Assembly: GCA_026008535.1 (NCBI GenBank)
Contig: BRKX01000011.1
Coordinates: 12,842,001 to 12,906,000, forward strand
DNA from: Perilla frutescens
Taxonomy: Eukaryota > Streptophyta > Magnoliopsida > Lamiales > Lamiaceae
Reading direction: 5' to 3'
Length of the DNA: 64,000 nt
Under the pieces are notes generated by a model. The model did no database searches, was not told where the DNA came from, and saw only the letters and a list, made by a program, of their open reading frames with translations. This document shows, piece by piece, positions 10,347 to 22,160 of the stretch. Within the stretch, counting starts at the first letter, position 1, and each line of letters begins with the position of its first letter. The translations under genes and the position numbers were made by a program.

Positions 10347-11429
10347 TGATGAGATCGTGCCAGGCATTGTAGAAGAAGTTAAAATGCAGCCCCAAAGATT
10401 ATCAATTAAAGACCAAGCCCAAGAAGACTAAGGCATAATGAGAGTCTAGAAGGTTGTCGGTATGGGCATACTGACCAGATTACATGAAGACAGTCGGTAT
10501 GGGCATACTGACTGGGTTGATGATGAAGATAACAAGTGGATTCATCCAATAATAGTCCAACACGTTAAAGAAGAGGCCCAACTCCATATGTGGTGTGTTT
10601 TGAAGGCCCAAAGTCAATTTGTGATTTATCTTTATCTAGTTTAGATTTTATTATTTTATTTTTGGTTTTTTTGGATTTACCTTAATTAGAGTTCTAATTA
10701 AGGTAGGAATCCTAATTAGATTAGGATATCTTTATTTTTTTATTTCTCTTAGGATTTTATCTTTAATTTTCGTTCATAATCCCTACACTATATAAAGGGA
10801 TCAGTTGTGAACTTTAATTTTCAGACGTTGCATGAAATAAAGAGTTAATTTCTCAATTGTCTCACCGATCCTTTGGTTGATCGACCCATTTATCTAGTTC
10901 TTTAGACATAGCAAATCTAAAGTCCTATTTCAAACTATTTTCTATTCTATCGAGTCTAGGGGGGAGTGCTATCCAACTTGGAGTATTCGAGAAATCGCGT
11001 TTCGTCTTCACCGCAAGACGGGGTTCGAGTAAGTCTACTTCTTCTACCTTTTCAATTTATCTCCATTGATCACCATCAACCATCTACATCCTTTGTACGT
11101 CTCACCAATATCCATCGGCCAAATTCCAACCATAAATCTCCTCCATATTTCGATTATCTCCTATACGTGCTCAATTCGCCTTAATTAATACGTATAACAA
11201 ATCTGTCCAAATTCGCCCAATCCATTGTTTATTTGATTGTATTTTATTTAATTATTGGTCATATTCTAAGGTCTTAGGTGTCGAGTCTAATACAACCATT
11301 AATCGAGTCTTTTGTCGTAATAGGTGAGCTGTAATTTCATTCTTTTATTCGAGCGCATCCGACGTAGTTTCATTCCTAGCTTCTGCATATTTCATTCATG
11401 TCATATCCCATAGGTCCCGGGTCACATCA
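10347..11429 (+). repeat. 3' LTR of G3
   Basis: Starts TGATGAGATCGTGCC and ends GGTCACATCA; 1083 bp. It pairs with 7519-8561 over its full length with scattered substitutions and small indels. The flanking target duplication CTTAC follows at 11430. Confidence 0.92.
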
Positions 11430-13223
11430 CTTACCAAGCTAAGTAAGAAGGATCGTAAATTTGAATTGGGTAAACAACAAAAGCATGCATTTAATACTTT
11501 GAAGTATTTATTGTGTTCTGCTCATGTTTTATGTTTACTAGATTTTTCTAAAATCTTTGAGATCGAGTGTGATGCCTCCGGGATAGGTATAGGTTCTGTT
11601 TTGATGCAGGAAAAAGGCCCATGGCTTACATCAGTGAAAAGCTCAACGATGCCATGATTAGGTACTCGACGTACGACAAGGAGCTCTGCACTTTGAAACA
11701 TACATTGGAGACTTGACAGCACTATCTTTGGCCCAAGGAGTTTGTTATCCACATGGACCATGAGAGGTTGAAGCATTTGAAAGGGAAAAGCAATTTGAAC
11801 AAGCGATATGCAAGATGGGTCGAGTTCATCAAGTCATTTCCATATATTATCACGTACAAGAAAGGCGAAGAGAATGTAGTCGCTGATGCCCCATCTAGAA
11901 GGTACGCTCTCTTGAACATTATGCATGCTAAGATGCTTGGATTTGATTTAATTAAGTCTTTTTATGAGTCGGGCCCTTTTTCACGTCCATTTATGCTAAG
12001 TGTTCGAACATGTCTAAGTCATTTGATGGTTTTTATTTGTATGATGATTGGTTTCTTGTTCAAAGAGTCAAAGTTATGCATCCCTAGTTGTTCTATACGT
12101 GATTTGTTAGTTCTAGAGTCTCATTCAGGAGGTTTAATGGGTTATTTTGGTCTCCATAAAACGTTAAACTTGTTACAACAACACTTCTTTTGGCCACATA
12201 TGCGTAGGGATGTCGAGCATGCATATAGTCGTTGCATTGCTTATCATAAGGCTAAGTCTACATCGTATCCATTTGGTCTTTACACGCCATTACCCGCACC
12301 ATCTAGCCCTTGGATGGATATTTCCATGGATTTTATTTTAGGTTTTCCTAGGTCTAGATCGCGTAAAGATTCAATTTTTGTTATAGTTGATCGGTTTCAA
12401 AAATAGCGCATTTCATTGCATGTAGAAAAACTGATGATGCCGTTCATATAGCCAACTTATTCTTTATTCATGTTGTTAGATTGCATGGCATTCCTAGGAC
12501 TATTGTTAGCGATAGGAATTCCAAGTTCTTAGGACATTTTTGGCGAGTTCTTTGTGGAAAATTAGGGACTAACTAAGCTTTTATTTTCCTCCGTGTGTCA
12601 CCCACAAACCGATTGTCAAATTGAGGTTGTGAATCGTACTTTAGGTACATTTCTTAGCTCTTTACTTAAGAACAATTTGAAGTTATGGGAAGAATGTTTA
12701 CCATATGCTGAATTTGTTTATAATCGTGTTATTCATTCTTCTACTAACGTGTCTCCTTTTAAGGTTGTTTATGGATTTAATCCACTAACACCTAATAATT
12801 TGATTCATTTACCCGTTGAGCATCTAACAAGTGTTAAAGGATTGAAAAGAGCTGATTTTATCAAAAAGATGCATGAGAAAGTCCAAGCCCGAATCGAGCA
12901 ATAAGGCTCCACAATCGTCGCCGTCCGCAACACCCGGTGTAAGAAAGTCATCTTTCAGCCCGGTGATCGTGTTTAGATTTACTTGAGTCCCGGCCGATTT
13001 CTAAACTTGAGGAAGTCGGAATTGTCACCTAGAGGAGATGGTCCATTCACCATCTTAAGTCATGTTAATGCAATGCATATCGCATTGATCTACCTGGTGA
13101 GTACAAGTGTTCTTCCAGTTTTAATATTAATTACTGACTTATCTCCCTTTTGTGCAGATGAATTTGATCGTGATGATGATGATGATCCAAATTTGAGGAT
13201 GAATTCATTTTCAGTAGGGGGAA
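11430..13223 (+). pseudogene. pol: G2 RNase H and integrase, right of the G3 insertion
   Basis: The G2 frame resumes immediately after the duplicated CTTAC. RNase H shows FEIECDASGIGIGSV (about 11560-11600) and DHERLKHLKG. Integrase shows the zinc region (HSGGLMGYFG), the core SMDFILGFP near 12327, SDRNSKF near 12511 and a third acidic residue in CQIEVVNRT near 12617. A TGA in the RNase H region, TAG near 12404 and frameshifts near 12400 and 12575 break it. The C-terminus reaches FCADEFDRDDDDD near 13150. A polypurine-like run AGTAGGGGGAA precedes the LTR. Confidence 0.82.
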
Positions 13224-14461
13224 TGATGATACCATGCCTAGCAACGAAGAGTTAAATTTGGAATTACAAATGAGAGGTCCAGTTATGAGGCTTCGAGCTA
13301 AGAGATTGCTAGATTATTTTCAAGCCATGGTTCGCAAGAAGCTCGAGGAAGAACGAAGTCAAGTCGGCTCGAGATTGGTGACCGTATTGAAGTTCAAAGA
13401 TGAAGAAGAATCGCCAAGACTCTGCATGGTCGTGCAAAGTATTGAACCAGATGACATGGTCGTGTTGCATGAAGGCAAGATGAAGTAAATCCGACCAGGG
13501 GCTCCAGCACGGCCCGTGCCAAAGTGGTTCACGGCCGCACGACCGTGCGCCATGTTGTTTTCAATACCCATTACATTTTATTCGGGTTTCTCGTACCTAT
13601 GTTACAATATTATTTTATACTATAATATTTATTTATTTTGAGTCATTTTTGGTATTTAAGGTAATTTCCTACCTTAACTAGAATTCTAGCTTGTAACTTC
13701 CTAATGTAGTTGGAGAACTATTTGGATCAGATTTTTAAGCCCATAAGTCTTATAATTTCGTGCCCCTTAGCCTATAAATAGGGGATCCATGTATTTTATT
13801 AAACTTTAGACATTATTGAATATTTTTGCCTTTGTATCCAATTATGTCTCAAACAAACTTATATCTTTTGGTTGTTTTGATTCAAAAACATTCATTCTTA
13901 GAGCTAGCAACTTTAAGTCTTATTCAAGGGTATCCCTTAATCCACAAGAAGGACTAACAGGTATTGACTATCTGAAGATCAACTTAGAGATTTTAGCCTT
14001 GAGTATGTTTGAGATTCAAGGAGACTATCGGGTTGTGATTCACATCGACGTATCCAAACTCCGCATCTACACACTGGATATCATCCATATTCACCAACGT
14101 CCATTTGTTTCCGAACAAACAATTCAGTCGAGCCTCTTCCACAAGTAGAGATCGAGTCCAACATTGAGTTCCTTCATACTGTAAGTTCTTTCATACCTTA
14201 ACATATCATATCCACTCTGAACCCTTCTTCACCTAGCCTTTCACGTCCCAACACCCTTATCATCATCCTTATACCTTCGGCCATTCTTCTTGATGTTTGT
14301 TTTATGTTTCATAGTTCGTGTCATAGTTTAGGTATTTTAGTTGTCTAGATTAGTTCATTTTGTTGAGTCGGATTGAAACCCTTCATTCGCTGACGAATTT
14401 CATATCCTAAAGTATTCCGCTATGTCTCTAGATTCGGCTAGGATTTATCTGGGTCGTATCA
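13224..14461 (+). repeat. 3' LTR of G2
   Basis: Starts TGATGATACCATGCC and ends CTGGGTCGTATCA; 1238 bp. The first 270 bp keep an open frame (GPVMRLRAKRL, then an EEERSQ segment), equivalent to the pol overhang in G1. A TATA box (CCTATAAATA) is at 13771-13780. The putative right target duplication is TACAT (14462-14466); the left one is outside the window. The right end is inferred from similarity to the other LTR ends. Confidence 0.72.
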
Positions 14462-14543
14462 TACATGATTCTTCAATTTTTAAGATTGTATTCTTTAAAA
14501 ACATAGAGTTGATTTGCCAACAGATAAAGACAAAGAGGGAGAT
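14462..14543 (+). other. Short strip ending in a polypurine tract
   Basis: Eighty bases lie between the G2 LTR and a solo LTR. The strip ends in a purine run (AAAGAGGGAGA), and with the solo LTR removed it leads directly to TGTTAGTGCC at 16014, so it looks like the 3' end of a copia-like element into which both neighbours inserted. Confidence 0.45.
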
Positions 14544-16008
14544 TGATGTAACCCAGGCAATGAATCTAAGTCACAATGATACAAAAGCGGAAGACTTCTA
14601 TAGGACTCGAACAATGTTAACGAAAAGAAGGAATTAAATCCGACTAACTAACAAAATACATGACTAAACTGAAATTTAGACTCGATAAATAGACTCCTAG
14701 AATACCTAGATAATGACTCAAATAAGCAAAGCACAAATACCAAATAAATATAAAGAACACGGCTAGGATAGAAATAGAATGATGGACAAATTTAGGTTGA
14801 ATTAGGGTTAGAGTTTGCGGGCGATGAAAGGGTTGAATCTTACGTGTTATGGATTATGAAGATGACGACGATGGTTTGATGATGAACGAGCGTGTATGCA
14901 AGATGATGAACGATGGCAGATTGGTGATGTGATTTGTACCTTGTCGAACCCGTAGATTAGAATCCATGAACGCGATGATTGATACTCCTCGATTGTTAAC
15001 GATTCCCCCGTGATCTTGAAGAACTCGAAAGAACCTTGAATAAAACTTTATACTTGTTGGATCGAAAGAGTATTGCTTTTGAACCAAGAACAATAAAAGT
15101 ATAACAGTGATCAACCAAAGGATCGTGAGACGATTGTGAATAAACTTCAATATATCAAAAAACGTCTAAATTAAAAATAACATAAGGTTCTCCTATTTAT
15201 ACTATAGCTAGGGATGAAAATAACAAGGCCAAAATAACATGATATATCCGAAAATAAAGAGTCCTAATCAACCTAGGATTGTTTCCTTAATTAAAAACTG
15301 TTTTAAGGAAAAATTAAAAAAAAACCAAAAAATAAGATAATAAAAATCCTAAACTAGATAAAATAAATCTAATTGGACTTGGGCGTCAAAAGGGGCGAAT
15401 TAAATCATCAATTAGGCTGATCCAACATGCCACTTCATCAACTTGGTCTTCTTGGACTGGATCTTCAATCACTTGTGTTCTTCATGCCTTGATCTTCTTC
15501 ATCTTCAATGGACAAGATAGCAATCCATTTGGGGCTGCCATTATGCATTTCATCTTCCTTGGTTGGCATGTTCTCATTCTCATCATTGAAACGTCTAAAT
15601 TAAAAATAACATAAGGTTCTCCTATTTCTATAGCTAGGGATGAAAATAACAAGGCCAAAATAACACGATATGGCCGAAAATAAAGAGTCCTTATCAACCT
15701 AGGATTGTTTCCTTAATTAAAAACTGTTTTAAGGAAAAATCTAAAAAATACAAAAAATAAGATAATAAAATCCTAAACTAGATAAAATAAATCCAATTGG
15801 ACTCGGGCTTCAAAAGGGGCAAATTAAATCACAATTGGGCTGATCCAACACGCCACTTCATCAACTTGGTCTTCTTGGACCGGATCTTCAATCACTTGTG
15901 TTCTTCATGCCTTGATCTTCTTCATCTTCAATGGACAACATAGCAATCCATTTGGGGCTGCCATGGTGCAATTCTTCTTTCTTAGTTGGCATTGTCTCAT
16001 TCTCATCA
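14544..16008 (-). repeat. Solo LTR, CRM-like, with an internal tandem duplication
   Basis: On the minus strand it starts TGATGAGAATGAG and ends GGGTTACATCA. It is flanked by a perfect 5-bp duplication GAGAT (14539-14543 and 16009-16013). A segment of about 420 bp is present twice in tandem (15161-15585 and 15590-16008), so the LTR start is duplicated too; the flanks show that 16008 is the true end. No internal region remains. Confidence 0.85.
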
Positions 16009-16013
16009 GAGAT

Positions 16014-16984
16014 TGTTAGTGCCATCTGCACTCAAACGTTTGAGATTGTCATGATCTATATGGCAATATCAAAGAACACAAAAGGTTTTGGTTATTCATG
16101 TTTGAATACCATGTTCTGGACATTACAATGAGCATTCCGCTGCCAATCTGATTGAAGATCAAGACATGTACTTAATCATGTTCATGAACATGATCATGTA
16201 CATAGTTGTCCAGAGAGTTTACAAGAGACGTGCCATGCTAGATTAAAGGAGTTGAAGCTACAGTTTTAAGATGGACATTTCAGAACAGAAGATGCCTTAT
16301 TCATGATGAAGATCAAAGAAGGAAGGCTGGAGTTCTATTCAAGGAAGATATCTAAACTAGGATTGTCCGAGTTTATTAAGGAAAGTTTCCTTATTGAATT
16401 CAAATCAAATTAGGACTTCTGATTACCTTGTGAAGGCTATATCTTTCATCTATAAATAGTATGGGAATCAGACTAGTTTAGAGTGCACGTACATGAATAC
16501 ACAGAACTGATTTAGAGAGTCCAAAAGACTTCACATCTGAAGCATTAAGTATTCAGTATTATTAGACTAGAGTTGGTCTTTTGATCATTATTTTTCTAGT
16601 TTGTGTTTGAATCAGTTTCATACACACTTAGAGGAGTCTCGAGAGAGAATTCTTGTGGGAATTAGAGGGATTCTAGGTTCTGAGGGGAGCTCACAATTCA
16701 GTTCATCGAAAGAAGTTGTAATGGGTAGGAAAGGGGTCGAGTGATGGGAGATTATCATGTAATAGCCTTTGTACCTATACAACGGAGTAGTGGATTGTTT
16801 TCCATGGACTTGTGAAGTCCCCTTGATGTAGATCAGTTGATCGAACAGGGTTATCAATCTCGTGCCATTTACTTGCTTTATTATTGTTTTCTGACCTTGC
16901 ATATTCATAATAACGTTTAAGTACATGATGATGAACATGATCGCACGGTTTATGTAACTTCATTCTTCCCATGACTTTAAGTTT
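16014..16984 (+). repeat. Probable copia LTR remnant
   Basis: Begins TGTTAGTGCC after a purine tract and contains a TATA-like box (CTATAAATAG near 16451) followed by transcribed-looking AT-rich sequence. No second copy is in the window and the right end is unclear, so the boundary is approximate. A perfect 20-bp palindrome lies at 16175-16194. No ORF is credible here. Confidence 0.45.
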
Positions 16985-17278
16985 TTTTTTATCAAAGCAC
17001 GTAACAAAGTTCCGAAGGTGTGATTATCTACTCCGGTTTGACCATCGGTTTATGGATGACATGCAGTAGAAAATAACAATTTAGTTCCAAGTTTTCCCCA
17101 TAAAACTCGCCAAAAATGACCCAAAAACTTTGGATCCCTATCACAAACAATAGTTCTAGGAATTCCATATAGATGAAAAACTTCTCTAAAGAACAACTTT
17201 ACAATATTCACAGCATCATCAACTTTTCTACATGTAATGAAATGAGCCATTTTCGAAAACCTATCGACGACAACAAAG
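16985..17278 (-). pseudogene. Ty3 integrase-core fragment, antisense to C1
   Basis: The minus strand encodes VVVDRFSKMAHFITCRK, RTIVCDRDPKF and WGKLGTKLLFSTACHP, then GQTGVDN, a piece of a CRM-like integrase core. The third catalytic residue is G instead of E. At 17278 it joins copia RNase H sequence within the word ACAAAG. A similar fragment adjoins the second copia copy at 41325-41645. Confidence 0.78.
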
Positions 17279-17658
17279 TCGAAATTGAAGAAGTGCCTAT
17301 ATTCTACGACAACAACAGTGCTATTGGAATATCTCAAAATCCAGTATTGCACTAAAAAACCAAGCACAATGATATAAGGTATCACTTCATCAGAGATCAC
17401 ATTGAGAAAAAGGACATATTCATCAAATATGTCAACATAGAGAAGATGATAGTTGACATCTTTACCAAACCACTGCCTGAATCTAGATTTTTGGAGCTAT
17501 GTATTCAACTAGGATTGCTTCAAATAGCTTCAAAAGATGAAGATGATCAGTTGATGAAAGACTGCAGAAGGTCACTCCAGCTGAAGAAAGGAACTGAGGA
17601 GAAAATAAGAACTAAACCAGAAATGCATCAGTTCAATCAGTCAAGAAGTCCAAACTGA
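17279..17658 (+). pseudogene. pol: C1 copia RNase H, C-terminal part
   Basis: The Ty1/copia RNase H tail is clear: EEVPIFYDNNSAIGISQNP, the HFIRDHIEKKD segment and IFTKPLPESRFLELCIQLGLL. One TAA near 17353 interrupts it. The frame ends at TGA 17656. The upstream half is missing, replaced by the antisense Ty3 fragment. C2 holds the equivalent and longer version at 41648-42223. Confidence 0.85.
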
Positions 17659-18365
17659 TGAGTTTATCAGTTCAGAAAAAGGGGCAAGATACAGAAATTG
17701 CAAACTGAGAGAAGAAGTTTAAGGAACTGAAATTGGTCAATCAGTTCAAACTGATCAACTGGAGGCATCAGTTCATCACCAGCTGAACTGAATGAGTAGT
17801 TGAACTGAAGAGTAACTCCGACTGGCAAGACGAGAAGAACCTGAACTGAAGACATTTTAATTGGAACTTATCAGTTCAACTGGAGATCATCAGTCACGAT
17901 TGAGCCAACTGATGACGTAACCAGCTCAAAGCCATGTGGAAGTCAAAGATAGAGAATCAGATAAGTTCAAATTTAATAGTGGAACGGTAAAAATAACGTG
18001 TCACACAAATATTACCATTGGACCCAGCCCTCTCTCTTTCCTCATTAATTCCCAATAGATAGATATGGAAATCGATCGATGGGGATAATTGAATAAATCT
18101 GACCATTGAAGCTAGGGCACACAAATCGTCCCAATCGTTGGATTGACAACTTTTCTCCTTATATAAAAGGAATAGCTGAATTCAAGTCTCATTTTTTTAC
18201 TGATCCTAAATTCAGCCAAGATCATAAAACTCCCCTTTCTATCTTTCCAGTTTCCAAAAATCTGTCTTCGCTCAGTTTTCATCTCAAAACTCAATTCAGT
18301 CAATATATCAATTCATAATCTATCTCTCCATAGCCAAATCTTCTTCTGAGTTTTACAGAAACACC
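17659..18365 (+). promoter_or_regulatory. C1 spacer with promoter-like module before ORF-A
   Basis: Non-coding and crowded with AACTGA/TCAGTT words. It holds ACGTGTCA at 17996-18003, the related word ATCGTTGG near 18134, and a TATA box (TATATAAAAGG) at 18160-18170, about 195 bp before the ORF-A start. The same order occurs before ORF-A in C2, which supports function in the ancestor. Confidence 0.5.
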
Positions 18366-19489
18366 ATGGCCGAGAAGAACACACCAACTATTCGACGAAA
18401 GTTCAACTTCAATGAAACTGGAGACTCATCTTAAAGATTCTAAGTTAATCTCGACAGGGATAAATTTCTTGATCAAGCAGCATACAGAGAAAAGTGCACT
18501 AACTCTCCATTGTGCAACTCACTTATTACAAAGATCGCTCAAACTGGACTGCAACAGTTCACTGAAGACACTCCCACCAAGATCTATGCCGAACCAGTTT
18601 GCGATTTCTACTTGAACTCAAAAGGCTATGATAATTGAATATTAACAGAGGTGCGAGGAGTGGAGCAAGAAATCACTCCAGAGATGCTTATAAGAATTTT
18701 CCAACTGCTAACAGATGTGATAAGATTGGAAGAGATGGAGGTTAACCAACAACAAGTCTACAATCTCTGAAAGTGAGCGGACTATCATGATTCCTATAAA
18801 AGCAGCACCCTCATGTTCTGCTTCCAGGAAGAACAGAAAATTCTAGCATCAGTTGCAGCTAAAATGATTGTTGGCAGCACAAGAAGTCATTTCGAGATGT
18901 CGGAACCAAAGTGTAAAGTGTGTGCAGCAATCGCCATAGACATCAAAGTCAATTGGGCACAATACTTCTTTGAACCGATCAAGAAGTATGTTGACATTGT
19001 TAAAGAAAAATGAAGTGAAGAAGAGTTCAAGCAGAAGATCTGCTGCACATGTAGGATCAGCAAGTTATTAGAGAGTACATTCAGTTTCATGACAAATGAA
19101 ACTAAAATACTGATGATTGACAAGGCAGACTATATTCCAACAACTGCCAGAAGACAACAGGGTCCAAAAGCACTAAGCGTTAACGGCTCTCATAAAACTG
19201 ATGCCTCCTCAAAGAAAGCAGAAAAGATAGTTAAAGGAAAAGGCAAAAAGATCGTGATTGAGTCACGCTAAGATGACTCCGACTCTGATGATCACATTAC
19301 TATCAGCCACATGATAGGAACGCTAATTAAAGGCAAAGCACTGCAGCAAGTTCGTTTTAGCTCAACTTCTACTTCAACCGGAACAGAACCCTCTCCAGTT
19401 CACAAGTCTCAAACTTCAAGGAAAATAACAACAAGAAGAAGTTAGTTAAACCACATGTTGAAGCAAAGAAGAAGCAAACTGGGCCACCA
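18366..19489 (+). pseudogene. C1 accessory ORF-A, N-terminal part
   Basis: Starts at ATG 18366 (MAEKNTPTIRRKFNF). It resembles C2 ORF-A throughout: RDKFLD, DFYLNSKGYDN, EVRGVEQEITPEM, NWAQYFFEPIKKYVD. Several stops and frameshifts are present. The module with FYLN..G and ITPE looks like the family annotated as putative plant transposon protein (recognition, not tested). The frame is cut at 19489 by T1 after a lysine-rich segment and resumes at 55203. Confidence 0.72.
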
Positions 19490-20597
19490 TGTAATACCCC
19501 GAAATATTTTAGAAGGTTTTATTCAACTTATATTATCTGAGGGTAATCTAGGAAAAAGTTAGGTCCTTAAAGGATTCAAATAAAGGAAAATCGCAATCAG
19601 GGAAATCTGTTAAATTTATTTTGGTCAAAAATTACTTTAAAAATATGTTATGATATTTTTCTCGAGTTGATAGAAAAAGTTTCAAGGATTGTGCCAAACT
19701 TTGAATTTTTCAATTTTGAGTTCAAATGAACACTTGGCACAAATTTAAGCTGAAAGCTAATAGATTTGAATAGAAAAAGCAAATCCGTCATTATCCAATT
19801 TCTTTTTCGAAAGATTTTCCTATTTGTAATTATCCTATTCCTTTTTCATCATTATCCTATTCCATCATTATCCTCTTTCTTTTATTCGTTATTATCCTAT
19901 TTATTTTTCCTCTATAAATAGGACCTTAAGGTTTCATTTTTCATTCATTTTCAAAATCAAAACGCCGAGCAGCTTCCAAAGAAGGTACGACTCTAGTTTC
20001 CTATTTCAATTCTGAAATAGTCATTTTGAAGGTGTCAACGCGTAGATCAGGAATACGTGTTGAAATGATGACACGACGGATGATCACGATGGAAAATCAT
20101 TGTGACCGCCGCCAAAAGTCACCACCACCCCTCAAATCGGTGACTCTTTCGGGTCGCCGGATCAAAAAGTGTCTTTAGGGTTATATGTTCTATGTATATT
20201 TATATACAATTTCCCATGTTGTCACTTTTTAATTTCGGGTATATTTTGGATATCCGAATATTAAATTGTAGTCTTTTTTAGATCTATCCTTCATGGATAG
20301 CCCTATCGTATTTTTAGTCTCAAAAGTTGTTCCATCCCAAAACATAGTATTTTTATATAAACTTTCATATTTTTCCAATGGGTGGATCTTGCGGTATGAA
20401 TTTATTTGTACCGAATTAATTTTATGATACGGGTTTGACCACCCCGTATGCTAAAACTTCCAAAAGGGTTTTTGTTTATAAAAATGCCCTGAGTAAAGTT
20501 CCCGTAAGAGTCAAAATATTTTGATGACCCATGTGCTGCATATTAAGATTGTAGATATTATAATATTTACTTCATATCTAAGAAAGGTTATATTTTG
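19490..20597 (+). repeat. T1 5' LTR, first part
   Basis: About 1.1 kb closely matches 52829-53935 of the 3' LTR. It stops at TTTTG (20593-20597), where LTR-X starts. The reverse complement of the continuation is found at 29438 and downward, also preceded by TTTTG, which shows an insertion followed by an inversion. Confidence 0.85.
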
Positions 20598-21079
20598 TGA
20601 TGAGATCGAGCATGGCAATAAAGAAGATGATCCGGAGCTGCAATTCAAAGGTCCTATGACGCGTTTATGAGCAAAGAAGTTACAAGCTTATTTACAAGCT
20701 TCAATTCGACGTAAATTTGAACTTGAAGAAGAGGAGTCGAAGAGCAGCCCGAGATTGGTCAACATGCTATCACTTGATGAAGAAGAAGAAAGCATGCAGA
20801 CGTGAGAAGAAGAATGATGCCGTTTGCATGTGTGCATGAAGAGTTCTACGCGTTTGCAAGGGAATCCGAGAGATGCTGTTTTTCATGCAAAGGTGGTGGA
20901 ATTTTTGAACACAACATGGACGAATTCACGTCAGCCCATGTTGTGTATTTGCAGTCCAATTTGGCGAGATTGAAGGTCAAGGTTGTTGGGATTTTATCTA
21001 GCTTAGTTAAGATTTTCTTTACTTATTTTATGTTATCTTTTCTTACCTTAATTAAGACTTCTAGTTAAGGTAGGAATCC
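20598..21079 (+). repeat. LTR-X, left piece
   Basis: Starts TGATGAGATCGAGC and belongs to the CRM-like LTR group. Its start encodes a KGPMTRL.AKKLQ-type segment similar to the G1 and G2 pol overhang. It is interrupted at AATCC by the solo LTR at 21080. The right end of LTR-X lies inverted at 29439-29732. The middle of the LTR is missing. Confidence 0.7.
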
Positions 21080-22160
21080 TGATGAGAAGGAGCCAAGCAA
21101 AGAAGAGGATGATCCGGAGCTACAATTTAGAGGTCCTATAACGCGTTTGTGAGTGAAGAAGTTACAAGCTTCCATACGTCGCAAATTCGAAATGCATGAA
21201 GATGAAGTGAAGGGTAGCTCGAGATTGATTACCATGCTATCCATTGATGATGAAGAGGGAAGCATGAAGACGTGAGAAGAAGAATCACGTCATTTGGACA
21301 TCTGCATGAAGATTTCTACGCGTTTGCATGGGAATCCGACAAGTTGCTGTTTTTCATGCAAAGGTGGAAAGATTAATTATAACATGGGCCACGAAATTAA
21401 TCATATTAATTCAGCCCATTGTTGTGATTAATTAGGTCCAATTAGGCGAGAATATTGAAGCCCAAAATCAGTTTGGGATTATCCTTATCTAGTTGGATTT
21501 AGATAGATTTTTGTTATCTTATTGGTATCTTTTGATTTTATCCTAGTTTGATTAGGATTAGTTTAAGATTGATTTTTATCACTTAATTAGGGTTAATTTT
21601 TGTTGCCCTATGTCCGTATAAATAGGACTACCATTTGTTACATTAAAAGTTAGACAATTGCATGAATACAAGAAGTTATTTCTCTTTTGACTCCAAGATC
21701 TTCTATTAATCGAAATTTACCGACACAATTCTATTGATTTAGCAATTCAATAGTCTTATTTAATTACTTCAGGGTATAATTAAGTCTTTGGGAGAATTTC
21801 TATCCGGAGAAGCTAGACGTGCGCGTTCAGGTTTTCAACACGGGTTCGCCGAATTTAGCCGATTCCACAACATACATCGCCGCCGCTCATCCAATCAATT
21901 CCGATGACCACCACCACCAATTCCAGCCATACCACCATGATTCCAGCAACCTCAAGTCGTTCCAAGAGTCTACATCGAGTCCTAGTTGTATCTACGTTCC
22001 TAGTAAGTTTCTTTATTCGTTCGAGTCTTATTCGTTTCTAGTCGAGTCTATCATTCATTCTCCTTATTCGTATTGATCCCTTACGCATCCAACGTTGTTC
22101 CGTTCCTTAGCTTCCACATATTTCGTCTGTGTCGTGTCCCATAGGTCTCGGGTCACATCA
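21080..22160 (+). repeat. Solo LTR inside LTR-X
   Basis: Starts TGATGAGAAGGAGCC and ends CGGGTCACATCA; 1081 bp, with perfect duplication AATCC at 21075-21079 and 22161-22165. The first 500 bp are closely related to LTR-X, so the two look like a tandem repeat, but the duplication proves a separate insertion. A TATA-like CCGTATAAATAGG is near 21614. Confidence 0.88.

Larger units (their letters stand above)
7519..11429 (+). mobile_element. Gag-only LTR retrotransposon G3 (TR-GAG-like)
   Basis: This is a complete insertion: 5' LTR 7519-8561, PBS, a 1.8-kb internal region, polypurine tract, 3' LTR 10347-11429. The 5-bp target duplication CTTAC is perfect at 7514-7518 and 11430-11434. The internal region has a gag-like frame and an acidic unknown frame but no protease, RT or integrase. 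That matches the non-autonomous class described in plants as TR-GAG (family knowledge). Movement would have needed enzymes from a relative. It interrupts the RT-RNase H region of G2. Confidence 0.93.
3661..14461 (+). mobile_element. Ty3/gypsy CRM-like element G2, host of two nested insertions
   Basis: Gag, protease, RT, RNase H, integrase and 3' LTR appear in order over 10.8 kb. Of this, 4804-5650 is an inverted solo LTR and 7519-11429 is element G3. Removing both leaves about 6 kb of collinear gag-pol plus LTR. The 5' LTR is not seen and should lie left of G1, which appears to have inserted between it and gag. Many stops and frameshifts make this the oldest element of the left block. Confidence 0.83.

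Noticed and set aside
10138..10431. Single 97-residue gene crossing into the G3 3' LTR
   Set aside because: The last 28 residues are LTR sequence; only the part before 10347 may be coding.
13816..14148. 110-residue ORF in the G2 LTR
   Set aside because: It starts just after the TATA box within the LTR, has no recognisable domain and is AT-rich non-coding in character.
20598..22160. One LTR with an internal tandem duplication
   Set aside because: AATCC flanks 21080-22160 exactly, so it is a separate insertion.
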